From the NCBI GenBank assembly GCA_016714895.1, contig JADKBV010000004.1, positions 1 through 64,000 of the forward strand: DNA of 64,000 bases. Reading direction: 5' to 3'. This DNA comes from Saprospiraceae bacterium (lineage in GTDB: Bacteria > Bacteroidota > Bacteroidia > Chitinophagales > Saprospiraceae). Position 1 is the first letter of the stretch; each line of letters opens with the position of its first letter. The position numbers and the translations under genes are program-made. Below are positions 16,210 to 24,984 of the stretch, piece by piece. The notes beneath the pieces were generated by a model. That model saw only the letters and a list, made by a program, of their open reading frames with translations, ran no database searches and was not told the DNA's origin.

Positions 16210-18330
16210 ATGTGGTTGCCTCAACTCCTCAAACTCCTCAACGAAAAGGAGATGAAGTCTATGGGAATGAAGATATCCGCAGATGATATCTACAGCATCA
16301 ACAAAGGCTCTCTCAAAGATGCTATCGTTCATTTTGGTGGTTTTTGTACTTCGGAAGTGATCTCTTCCCAAGGACTCCTGCTCACCAATCACCATTGTGG
16401 TTTTGGTCAGATTCAGCAACATTCAACCGTAGAAAATAACCTTATCAAAAATGGTTTTTGGGCGCGCTCTTTTGAAGAAGAGCTTCCAAATCCGGGTCTT
16501 ACCGCTACGTTTATCAACTATATCGATGACGTCACCCCAAAAGTATTAAACGGCGTGACCAAAAATATGTCGGCCAAAGAACGCCAGTCACTCATCGACA
16601 AAAACCTGGAAGGAGTCACTTCTTCCTATAAACTTGAGAAATTCCAAAAGGTATTCGTCCGCCCTTTTTATGACGGAAACCAATATTTTGCCTTCGTTAC
16701 CACCACTTTTTCTGATGTCCGCCTCGTCGGTACTCCTCCGGAATCTATCGGAAAATTTGGTGCCGACACAGACAATTGGGTCTGGCCGAGACACACCGGT
16801 GACTTCGCTTTTTTCCGCATCTATGCTGACAAAAACAACCAACCCGCAGAATACAGCAAAGACAACATTCCCTACACACCAAAACACTTTCTTCCGGTAT
16901 CAAAAGGAGGTGTCGAACCGGGTGACTTTACCATGGTCTTCGGTTTTCCGGGACGAACCACTCAATACCTTCCCGAAATAGCGGTGGACCAGATCCTGAA
17001 CGAAATCAATCCGGCACGTATCGCCATCCGCGAAACTTCCCTCGGCATCATGGACAAATACATGCGTAAAGACGAAAAAACCAAAATCCAGTACGCCGCC
17101 AAATACGCTTCTCTTGCCAATGCCTACAAAAAATGGATCGGCGAAAATCTCGGACTGAAAAAATCCAACGCTTTGGACAAAAAAACTTTATTCGAAAAAG
17201 ATTTTTCCTCACGACTGAAAGCTGATTCTCCCTACAAAAACCTGCTTCCGGAATTAAATACCTTGTATGACTCCATTGCTACCTACGCACTCGCCAGAGA
17301 ATATTATTCAGAAATCGTGCAGCGCAACGTAGAACTAACCTCTTACATGTTTACCCTGCAACGTCTCGTTAATGCTTACGACAATAATGGCGAAGCCGGA
17401 TACCAAAAACAACTTTCCAGCCTTAAAGGCGGACTCGAACCTTTTTTCAAAGACCTCAATACGCAAATCGATGCGGAAAAATTTGCTGCCCTGCTCCGAA
17501 TATATGTCGACAACCTTCCGGAAAAATTTGTTCCCGAACTCCTCCGAAGAAGCAGCCTCGGGATGTCTTCAGACGAATCTTATGCCGCTATGGTCAATGA
17601 CCTTTTTATGCAATCATCTCTGACTTCTGCAGCAGAATTGACCGGCATTTTTGCCAAAGATGCCAAAACAGCAACAGACATCATCAAAAAAGATCCGCTT
17701 TTTGCTACCGTGATGGAATGGTCCAAACACGCCAATCAACATTTTATCACGCCATACAACAAGTTCAAAGCAGAAATCGACCTCAAACAGGCCTTGTACA
17801 CCCAGGCTTTACTTGAAACCTTTCCGGAAAAAAGATTTTACCCCGACGCCAACAGCACCATGCGTGTTACCTACGGTCAGGTCAACGGCTACAGCCCGAA
17901 AGATGCTATGCGATACGATCACATGACGTATGTCGACGGAGTGATGGAAAAATATGTACCGGGTGATTACGAGTTTGACCTTCCGCAACGTTATATTGAC
18001 CTGGTCAAAGCCGGCAATTTCGGAGATTACACCGATGCTTCCGGCAAACTTCCGGTTTGTTTTGTAGCTTCCAACCATACCACAGGTGGAAACAGCGGCA
18101 GTCCTGCCATCGACGCTTACGGCAATCTCATCGGCATCAATTTTGACCGGGTCTGGGAAGGGACCATGTCAGATATCAATTACGATCCTTCGATCTGTCG
18201 CAATATTATGGTAGATACACGTTATATCCTTTGGGTAGTCGACATCTATGCCGATGCTGACCGACTCATCAACGAAATGAAAATCGTCGTACCTAAAGGC
18301 AAAAAGAAAAAAAAGAAAAAGACCACATAA
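16210..18330 (+). CDS. S46 family dipeptidyl-peptidase (DPP11/DPP7 type), signal peptide out of frame
   Basis: S46 enzymes are periplasmic dipeptidyl-peptidases used in peptide nutrition. The start of the mature protein (MWLPQLLKLL) and catalytic His in LLTNHHCGFG are clear, as are DTDNWVWPRHTGDF, GFPGRTTQY and the Ser motif GGNSGSPAID. NFDRVWEG follows the Ser; Arg here is, from memory, typical of Asp/Glu-specific DPP11 rather than DPP7. The frame has no signal peptide, but one is encoded just upstream in another frame from the ATG at 16124 (MVFYSGLKRYLLVF...). Codons before 16210 read TFAGEG, the usual cleavage region, without a start. One missing base between about 16186 and 16205 explains this. 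The C-terminus ends in an unusual run of Lys. The rlmD gene begins 2 bases after the stop. Confidence 0.9.
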   Translation: MWLPQLLKLLNEKEMKSMGMKISADDIYSINKGSLKDAIVHFGGFCTSEVISSQGLLLTNHHCGFGQIQQHSTVENNLIKNGFWARSFEEELPNPGLTATFINYIDDVTPKVLNGVTKNMSAKERQSLIDKNLEGVTSSYKLEKFQKVFVRPFYDGNQYFAFVTTTFSDVRLVGTPPESIGKFGADTDNWVWPRHTGDFAFFRIYADKNNQPAEYSKDNIPYTPKHFLPVSKGGVEPGDFTMVFGFPGRTTQYLPEIAVDQILNEINPARIAIRETSLGIMDKYMRKDEKTKIQYAAKYASLANAYKKWIGENLGLKKSNALDKKTLFEKDFSSRLKADSPYKNLLPELNTLYDSIATYALAREYYSEIVQRNVELTSYMFTLQRLVNAYDNNGEAGYQKQLSSLKGGLEPFFKDLNTQIDAEKFAALLRIYVDNLPEKFVPELLRRSSLGMSSDESYAAMVNDLFMQSSLTSAAELTGIFAKDAKTATDIIKKDPLFATVMEWSKHANQHFITPYNKFKAEIDLKQALYTQALLETFPEKRFYPDANSTMRVTYGQVNGYSPKDAMRYDHMTYVDGVMEKYVPGDYEFDLPQRYIDLVKAGNFGDYTDASGKLPVCFVASNHTTGGNSGSPAIDAYGNLIGINFDRVWEGTMSDINYDPSICRNIMVDTRYILWVVDIYADADRLINEMKIVVPKGKKKKKKKTT

Positions 18331-18332
18331 TC

Positions 18333-19745
18333 ATGGCTAAAAGAAAAAAAATCACCTTGCACAATGTCAATATCATTGGGATTGCTGACAAGGGAAAATC
18401 TATCGGCAAAACTGCCGAAGGTCATATCGTATTTGTAGACAATCTCGTGCCGGGCGATGTCGCTGATATCCTTGTACTCAGGAAAAAAAAGTCTTACTAC
18501 GAAGGCATTCCGCTTCAGATTCATTCTTTATCACAAGACAGAATAGAACCGACTTGTCAGCATTTTGGCGTCTGCGGTGGTTGCAAATGGCAACATCTTT
18601 CTTACGAAAAACAATTGGAACATAAGTTTATCGTCGTCAGAGATGTGATGCAGCGCATCGGCAAACTCAACCCCGATCTCGTCCGTCCCATCATCGGTTG
18701 TGATGAAATCTTCAGATATCGCAACAAACTGGAATACAGTTTTTCAGACAAAAGATGGATCACCAACGAAGAAGCCGCAAGTGAAGCGGTCAATCTGCAG
18801 ACACCGGCACTTGGTTTTCACAGACCGGGTTTCCATGACAAAATTGTCGATATTCAAACGTGTTACCTCCAGGCTTCAAAAAGCGACGAAATCAGAAATT
18901 TTGTTCGCCAATATACGTTGGAAAACGAGTATACCTACTACGATACCAAAACCCATAAAGGTGACATGCGCAATATGATCGTGCGCAATACCACCCTCGG
19001 TCAGTGGATGGTCATTATGATTTTCGGCCACAAAGACAAACCCAAAATCGAAGGTCTGATGAAAGCTGTAGCTGAAAGATTTCCGGAGATCCAGTCCCTT
19101 TTGTACGTCGTCAACCAGAAACTCAATGATACCATTTTTGATCAGGAGGTTTTTGTATACAAAGGCAAAGATTATATCGAAGAATCCCTCGGCGACATCA
19201 CCTACCGCATCGGTCCCAAGTCCTTTTTTCAAACCAATACCCGACAAGCCATCCGTTTGTTTGACATTGCAGTGTCCTACGCAGATCTCAAACCCGAAGA
19301 CAACCTATACGACCTTTACACGGGTTTGGGTAGTATTGCACTCTACGTGGCCCACAAGGTCAGACAGGTGGTCGGCATCGAAGAAGTAGAGCCCGCCATC
19401 GACGACGCCATCGAAAATATGGAACGCAATGAAGTAAAAAATGCCGTTTTTTATGCCGGTGATGTCAAAAATATTCTTAATCCTGCTTTTGCAGAAAAAC
19501 ACGGCAATCCCGATGTCATCATTACCGATCCGCCGCGGGCTGGCATGCACGAAGATGTGGTCCATACCCTCCTCCAACTTGCTGCTCCCAGATTGGTGTA
19601 TATCAGTTGTAATCCGGCGACCCAAGCCCGGGACCTTGCCCTTTTGTCAGAAAAGTACGAAGTGACCGACATCCAACCTGTCGATATGTTTCCTCATACC
19701 CACCACATCGAATGTGTGGCGAGATTGGTCCTCAAAAATCAGTGA
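18333..19745 (+). CDS. rlmD: 23S rRNA (uracil-C5)-methyltransferase, RlmD/TrmA family
   Basis: The enzyme methylates uracil C5 in 23S rRNA using S-adenosylmethionine. A TRAM domain occupies about residues 1-60. The iron-sulfur ligands are Cys75, Cys81, Cys84 (CQHFGVCGGCKWQ) and Cys177. The SAM-binding and catalytic parts show FFQTNTRQA, DLYTGLGSIALYVA, DPPRAGMHEDVV and the nucleophile in YISCNPATQARDL. Length (470 aa) is standard. It starts 2 bases after the S46 peptidase stop, so the two are probably co-transcribed despite unrelated roles. Which uridine is modified cannot be settled from sequence. Confidence 0.93.
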   Translation: MAKRKKITLHNVNIIGIADKGKSIGKTAEGHIVFVDNLVPGDVADILVLRKKKSYYEGIPLQIHSLSQDRIEPTCQHFGVCGGCKWQHLSYEKQLEHKFIVVRDVMQRIGKLNPDLVRPIIGCDEIFRYRNKLEYSFSDKRWITNEEAASEAVNLQTPALGFHRPGFHDKIVDIQTCYLQASKSDEIRNFVRQYTLENEYTYYDTKTHKGDMRNMIVRNTTLGQWMVIMIFGHKDKPKIEGLMKAVAERFPEIQSLLYVVNQKLNDTIFDQEVFVYKGKDYIEESLGDITYRIGPKSFFQTNTRQAIRLFDIAVSYADLKPEDNLYDLYTGLGSIALYVAHKVRQVVGIEEVEPAIDDAIENMERNEVKNAVFYAGDVKNILNPAFAEKHGNPDVIITDPPRAGMHEDVVHTLLQLAAPRLVYISCNPATQARDLALLSEKYEVTDIQPVDMFPHTHHIECVARLVLKNQ

Positions 19746-19779
19746 TTTGAAATGAGTCATGATATACAATCTATGTATT

Positions 19780-19912
19780 TTTTGGGCGATCCCCTTCGGG
19801 TCGGGCTGTCCACTTTACTTCCCTGCTTCCGTCATTTTAAGATGACGGCATCCGGTCGTGCTCGTTCCCATCCCTATCGCAAAGCGGTTTGTCGTCGCAA
19901 GGACTCCGGGAA
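19780..19912. other. GC-rich intergenic repeat-like segment
   Basis: A segment between rlmD and the next gene is much more GC-rich than its surroundings. It contains a 7-bp perfect hairpin (19829-19835 with 19842-19848). No gene is supported. It resembles the degenerate repeat at 12.8-13.2 kb in style, but no second copy is in this window. Confidence 0.4.
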
Positions 19913-19942
19913 TCAAAATAAATCATCTTAAAAACCTAAAAT

Positions 19943-20290
19943 ATGGAAGGCGCAGACAAATTTTTAATGCTCGAATACGAACTCAAACCCTACAGGAAAA
20001 TACTGGCACAAGCAGCAGAAGTAGTCCTGGATGAAAACGTTTCCAAATATCCGATTTTTGTCGTTCACCAACAGGAAGTAGCCATGGGCATACCACTGAT
20101 CGAAGCCGACCGGAAAACCTACAAATGGTCAGTCAATGTCTCCACCCTCGAAGAATTTGTCACCAAAGGCATCATCTTCGAAGATAAAATCGACGACTTT
20201 CGTAAAAACTACAAAAACCCCGAATTGTTTTTATGTATTTTTTCATTGAGCGACCTCGGTGCCCAGTTTTTGTATATCCCGAAGGGTTGA
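19943..20290 (+). CDS. Conserved-looking cytoplasmic protein of unknown function
   Basis: Not recognised. The 115-aa product (MEGADKFLMLEYELKPYRK...) has no signal peptide or TM segment, is acidic, and has a mixed alpha/beta pattern including YPIFVVHQQEVAMGIPL and LFLCIFSLSDLGAQFLYIP. Clean codon use like that of rlmD and a purine-rich leader support a real gene. It is monocistronic by spacing. Confidence 0.7.
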   Translation: MEGADKFLMLEYELKPYRKILAQAAEVVLDENVSKYPIFVVHQQEVAMGIPLIEADRKTYKWSVNVSTLEEFVTKGIIFEDKIDDFRKNYKNPELFLCIFSLSDLGAQFLYIPKG

Positions 20291-20371
20291 TCTTGTTGTT
20301 GGATGTTGACATCACCTTCAATTATATTCCAATATGATTTGTTATATTTTTAAAATAAAAACAGAATAGGT

Positions 20372-20920
20372 GTGACATTTATTGATATGATATCAAATTT
20401 TATGATAAAATTTTTCATTTTTACCCTTTTCAGTTTTGTAGTTTCTTGTACTGCGGCACAATTGCAAGATACGCCTGAAGCATTCATTTTACGTTTAAAA
20501 AATGCCACATCCGAACAAGATTTTGTTTCGTTTAAACATATAATTTTTGCAAAAGAATCAGAATTAAACGAACTTGCAAAAGATAATCTGAGCCTTCATT
20601 TTGACTGGAATAATGAAAAACCGACCGGAAATATTGAGGATCAACTTACTAAAATGAAGGCATTGATGGTTAAAATTGTTGACAATGAAGCTAACGATTT
20701 TTACCAAAACAAAAGACAAACTTTGCAAAAAATGGAATTTTCTGAAATTAAAATCGACACCTCATCAGAAGCCATCGGACAGATATTCTTTATGGACATT
20801 CGCCCAAAAAACCTCAGCGTTGCTCAGATATCAGCTAATATAAATGACCCCCAGAGCGGGCAAAAAGGTACAATTAAATTATTAGTTTGTCGGTTAAAAG
20901 GTGGAAATTGGAAAGTTTAG
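20372..20920 (+). CDS. Putative small lipoprotein
   Basis: Not recognised. A hydrophobic segment followed by FVVSCTAAQ is a plausible lipobox, so the product is probably an anchored lipoprotein of about 155 mature residues. In-frame ATGs at 20387 (MISNF) and 20402 (MIKFF) give tighter signal peptides than the first ATG. The C-terminal GTIKLLVCRLKGGNWKV resembles the end of small Bacteroidota domains that finish in a G-x-W-K-hydrophobic motif. Function unknown. Confidence 0.65.
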   Translation: MTFIDMISNFMIKFFIFTLFSFVVSCTAAQLQDTPEAFILRLKNATSEQDFVSFKHIIFAKESELNELAKDNLSLHFDWNNEKPTGNIEDQLTKMKALMVKIVDNEANDFYQNKRQTLQKMEFSEIKIDTSSEAIGQIFFMDIRPKNLSVAQISANINDPQSGQKGTIKLLVCRLKGGNWKV

Positions 20921-21155
20921 TCTCACATCAGTATGACTGAATTAGATTGAACTCTTTTAAGTTCGTAATTATCAGGTAGTGATTGAATCAAATAAATTTT
21001 TAATTCAAAACTAAATATCAGCAAGTAAAACCTATGAATAGAAACTTAAATATTTAATGTAAAAATATTTGTTCTTCATTAAATCCTTCAAAAACGTAAC
21101 ACCTGACACCTGATTCATTGTATCTCATTCTTCGTACCTGATACCAGAACTCATA

Positions 21156-21605
21156 TTACATCATACCATTTTCATTGAGGATTTTGATTACCTCTTGTTC
21201 AGTCAGTTCTGTGATTTGCGCCAATTGTGAGGTTGTTAGTCCGTTGTTAATACCATTTAAGATAACTGACACCTTTTCCTTAAATTTACCTATTTGTTCT
21301 CCTTCTTGTCTTCCTTCTTCTCTTCCCTTTATTTCACCTTTGGCCTCTGCATCAGCTATAAGTGTTTTTTCTGTGCGTATTGAATCCCAATACTTGTCGT
21401 ATGCTTCAAGTTCTGCTTTTGTGTACGCACTTTCTTTGGTAAGCTCTAATGCTTCAGCTATTTCCGGAACGGAGCGCAACTCCTTCAATAATTGTTCGTC
21501 TATCATTTCCTGACCATTTTGGATTTCTGAAATATAACGCATCCATAATACAAAGAGTTTCCTATCCGTTATGTTTTTTTGGTGCGAATTTCGGTATTTC
21601 CACAA
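21156..21605 (-). pseudogene. Rpn-type nuclease/transposase, C-terminal part (frameshifted)
   Basis: From about residue 11 (NITDRKLFVLWMRYISEI) this frame continues the Rpn/PD-(D/E)xK transposase family protein that begins at 22062. It includes the acidic helical region and the GREEGRQEGEQIGKFK segment usual near the C-terminus, then a helix-turn-helix-like tail (LTTSQLAQITELTEQEV). The break coincides with a run of seven A on the coding strand (21575-21581); six would restore the frame. The first 10 residues of this frame are not part of the family. Confidence 0.75.
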
Positions 21606-22062
21606 AAATCAATTGAAGTCCGTCAATCGTTTTATGTTGATCGATAGTATGCACCAATCGGTAATGATGGTAATATAAGGGTGATTCCTCATCAAAAATT
21701 TCATTAATCAGACTTAAAGCATACACAGGCTTTAGCCCCTTGTATTCCACACCTTTGTCCAATTGCCTGACGTAGGCTTTTGAGGCATAAAACAAAACCC
21801 GGCTTTTAAAACTATCCGTCCAAAGCATTTGCATCTCCACAATAAACTGTCTTCCACGATTATCTATACACCTGACATCGACAATAGAATTTTTTATCAC
21901 TGGTATATCCGGCACCAATTCCGCAGGTAAATACTCAATATATTGCACTACTTGTCCTTCATCCAATGGAAGCATTGCATTGAGAAAACTCAAAAGAATA
22001 TTTGCATGTTGTCCGAATACTTTTTTAAAAACCAGATCGTTTTTAGGGTCGAGATATCTCAT
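21562..22062 (-). CDS. Rpn family PD-(D/E)xK nuclease/transposase, N-terminal part
   Basis: Rpn proteins promote recombination and carry a PD-(D/E)xK nuclease. This fragment starts MRYLDPKNDLVFKKVFG, the typical opening, and holds the catalytic region: Asp in SIVDVRCID and Glu/Gln in QFIVEMQ. It ends prematurely after EIPKFAPKKHNG because of a +1 change in an A7 run; the family continues in the overlapping frame. The whole nuclease core is retained, so the truncated product might still fold. A promoter with -33 and -7 boxes is at 22092-22120. Confidence 0.85.
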   Translation of the reverse strand: MRYLDPKNDLVFKKVFGQHANILLSFLNAMLPLDEGQVVQYIEYLPAELVPDIPVIKNSIVDVRCIDNRGRQFIVEMQMLWTDSFKSRVLFYASKAYVRQLDKGVEYKGLKPVYALSLINEIFDEESPLYYHHYRLVHTIDQHKTIDGLQLIFVEIPKFAPKKHNG

Positions 22063-22091
22063 AATAGTAAGTTAATTTAGTAATTCTGGTG

Positions 22092-22120
22092 CAAAGATAA
22101 TTTTTATTTTTTTTAACAAA
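22092..22120 (-). promoter_or_regulatory. Promoter of the Rpn-type gene
   Basis: On the minus strand TTTG (22120-22117), a 17-base spacer and TATCTTTG (22099-22092) fit the Bacteroidota promoter, 30 bases before the ATG at 22062. Confidence 0.6.
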
Positions 22121-22344
22121 TAGTTTCCTGTTCAGAAAAACATACCAATTTAAGATCTACTGACCAGGTGATAAAAAGTTTACTTGATCCATGTGAAAAC
22201 CATGATTGAATATAAAGACCAAATTAGGATCGAGCAGGTATTTTTCGATGGTGTACAACAAGCCTAAACCATTAACTTTTAAACTTTTTACAAAATGCTG
22301 ATAAAACCTAAACTTTTATCCCTAAACAACCTACCACCTAATTT

Positions 22345-24810
22345 CTATCCCTTATGTAAATACTGCAAGGTCATCCTTTTAATCTGATCTTCCAGTTTTT
22401 CAGAACTGATTTTTTCCCTGAGCCTGTCCACAATCAACGGAAAGGACATGGGCGTAGGAAAAGACGGATACATCACCCTCCACTTTTGGTGCAATATCCT
22501 GTGTAATGCCTGCCTCATTCTGTTTTCATCCAATTGATCCCGTAATACTTCTTCAAAGGTTTGCATAAACAACGGATTTTCAGGTTCGTACTCTCTGAAT
22601 ACTTCAAATATCAATTGAGCAGATGCCTGCAAATGCCTTTCCTTTTTTTCTTTGCCCGGATATCCTGTAAAAACCAAACCTGCTATTTTGGCTATCTCCC
22701 TGAATTTGCGTCGTGCCAACTCCACACTGTTTACCGATGCATAAATATCTGACACCAGATTTTCAGTGGAAAATAATGCCGGAGTCAGTATTTTTTCAAC
22801 ATCCATAGGTTGGTCTGACAACAATTCAAAACCATAGTCATTCATCGACATCGTAAATGTCACAGGAAACATTGCTGAAATCCTTTTTCCAACAAAAGAT
22901 GCCATACCCTCATGGACATTTCTTCCTTCAAAAGGAAATATGACCAAATGATATCCTTCTTTGGTTTCAAAATATTCTATCAGCAATTCATCTTTTGAGG
23001 GAACCACCGATCTCTCCTGCTGTAACTCAAGAATGGGTTTAATGGTTTCCAATTCAATATCCAATGATGCTCCGGAAAGTACAGATGATATCTTTTCACG
23101 TAAAAAATCAGATACCACCGAACTCAATGGCATCCTCCCTCCCTGATACGATGGTATTTTCCCCCGTTTCCCGCTTGAAGGTCGGACCAATGCCGTCATT
23201 TCTTTGTATTTAATCAATTCCAAAGGTTGCCCGGCAAACCAAAAAGCATCTCCGGGATTCAGATGGGTGATAAACCATTCTTCCACAGTTCCCAGATATT
23301 TACCGCTCTTCATTTGTATCCTGACCATGGCTTCACTGACAATGGTACCGATAGACAACTTGTGCTTCCGGATCATGTACCTGTCTTTTACCATATAGTG
23401 ATGACCTTCCCGAACAACTTTTTTGTATTCATCATAAGCCTGTAAAGATTGACCACCATTGACCAGCATATCAAGAATGTCATAATACTCACCTTCATTC
23501 ATCATATGATATGCAAAGGTTGAAGTAAGCAATGGAAACATTTCCCGATCATCAAATCCTTCAGAAACCGCCAGCGTTGTCAGATATTGAATCAATACGT
23601 CCCAACATTGTACCATAGGCATTCTGGATTCTATAAATCCGGTTTCCATAGCTTGACGGATACCACTGATTTCCACCAGTTCAAGGGCATGTGTAGGCAC
23701 AAAATAGATGACACTGGGTCTTCCCGGAGCATGTCCACTCCTGCCAGCCCTTTGGGTAAACCTGGCAATCCCTTTCGGACTTCCTACCTGAATGACATGG
23801 TCTACAGGCTGAAAATCCACACCCAGATCAAGACTTGATGTACATACCACCACCTTAAGTTTTCCTTCATACAATGCTTCTTCGACCCAGGAGCGCATCT
23901 CTTTACTTATACTGCCGTGATGCATAGCCATCTGTCCCGCAAGTTCCGGATCAAGATCCAGTAGGTGCTGATACCAGATTTCGCATTGTGCCCGGGTATT
24001 GGTAAATAAAAGACAACTCCCTCCCTGATACAGTATAGGCAATACTTTGTATGACAGCTTCAGACCCAAATGTCCTGCCCATGGGTATTTGTCGATTTCG
24101 TCAGGCAATACCGTACGGATTTCCATCTTTTTTACAATATCCGATACCACGAGTTGTCTTTGATCCGAAGGAACAAAATGCAACAATACGTCCATCGCTT
24201 CTTCGAGATTTCCGATAGTAGCCGAAATTCCCCAAACCTGAAGGTCAGGTTGCAAATTTCTGATGGAAGCTATGGCAAGTTCAGTCTGTACTCCTCTTTT
24301 GGAACTCAACAATTCATGCCATTCATCAACCACAATGGTGTCTACACCTTTATAAAAATCCGAATACCCTTTGGTCGACAATATAACATGAAGACTTTCC
24401 GGTGTGGTTATCAGAATATTCGGGGGTTGTTTGAGTTGTTTGGCTTTAGCCGAATAACTGGTATCTCCGGTTCGGATTTCAATGGTAAGGTCCTGATTCA
24501 ATACCTGACAGGCTCTGAGACAGGATAAATAAATTTCCTGAGTCAACGCCTTGATAGGTGTAACCCAGATTAAGGATAAACCCTTTTGGCTCTTTACCCT
24601 TTTTTCAGCCCATTTTTCCAGAAAAGGAAGAAAAATGGAATAGGTTTTGCCACTGCCTGTCGGCGCATTGATCAATCCGGATTTTTGTTGACGGTATGCT
24701 TCCAGGACTTCCTGCTGAAAAGGTAAGTAAGTCCAACCATTGCCGAAAAACCATTTGGAAACTTCCTTATAAAAAGTTGTCCGGCTTATATTTTTATGTG
24801 CTTTGTGCAA
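22345..24810 (-). CDS. Ligase-associated DEXH-box DNA helicase (Lhr-like)
   Basis: This superfamily-2 helicase belongs to the group found with an ATP-dependent DNA ligase, a beta-lactamase-fold exonuclease and a phosphoesterase in a proposed repair set. Visible motifs are Walker A NAPTGSGKTYSIFLP, WVTPIKALTQEI, VVDEWHELLSSKRGVQTEL, GISATIGNL, LLFTNTRAQCE, TSSLDLGVDFQPVD and QRAGRSGHAPG. The long C-terminal part matches the Lhr-like winged-helix and core layout. Length (821 aa) is normal. None of the usual partner genes is within the window, so here it is separate from its set. The chosen ATG has no better in-frame alternative. Confidence 0.9.
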   Translation of the reverse strand: MHKAHKNISRTTFYKEVSKWFFGNGWTYLPFQQEVLEAYRQQKSGLINAPTGSGKTYSIFLPFLEKWAEKRVKSQKGLSLIWVTPIKALTQEIYLSCLRACQVLNQDLTIEIRTGDTSYSAKAKQLKQPPNILITTPESLHVILSTKGYSDFYKGVDTIVVDEWHELLSSKRGVQTELAIASIRNLQPDLQVWGISATIGNLEEAMDVLLHFVPSDQRQLVVSDIVKKMEIRTVLPDEIDKYPWAGHLGLKLSYKVLPILYQGGSCLLFTNTRAQCEIWYQHLLDLDPELAGQMAMHHGSISKEMRSWVEEALYEGKLKVVVCTSSLDLGVDFQPVDHVIQVGSPKGIARFTQRAGRSGHAPGRPSVIYFVPTHALELVEISGIRQAMETGFIESRMPMVQCWDVLIQYLTTLAVSEGFDDREMFPLLTSTFAYHMMNEGEYYDILDMLVNGGQSLQAYDEYKKVVREGHHYMVKDRYMIRKHKLSIGTIVSEAMVRIQMKSGKYLGTVEEWFITHLNPGDAFWFAGQPLELIKYKEMTALVRPSSGKRGKIPSYQGGRMPLSSVVSDFLREKISSVLSGASLDIELETIKPILELQQERSVVPSKDELLIEYFETKEGYHLVIFPFEGRNVHEGMASFVGKRISAMFPVTFTMSMNDYGFELLSDQPMDVEKILTPALFSTENLVSDIYASVNSVELARRKFREIAKIAGLVFTGYPGKEKKERHLQASAQLIFEVFREYEPENPLFMQTFEEVLRDQLDENRMRQALHRILHQKWRVMYPSFPTPMSFPLIVDRLREKISSEKLEDQIKRMTLQYLHKG

Positions 24811-24984
24811 AAATGTATGGAATCTCGTGAAAAAACAAACAGAGTAAACACAAATTCCGAAACGTAATAATTACAATAATGTTGATGAGCCTGAGCACAA
24901 GTGATTTTATAATACACCTTCACAAGAGAACAAAACCAGCATCCGGTAATGCCCTTTTCGGCAATTTTGAAAATTCAATAAAAT

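Noticed and set aside
21575..21581. Programmed -1 frameshift at the A7 run of the Rpn gene
   Set aside because: Shifting -1 leads to a stop within two codons; the other half needs a +1 change, so classical -1 recoding does not explain it.
22159..22310. About 50 codons open on the minus strand between the Rpn and helicase genes
   Set aside because: It looks protein-like in composition but has no start codon at its head, no family match and is short enough for chance in AT-rich DNA.
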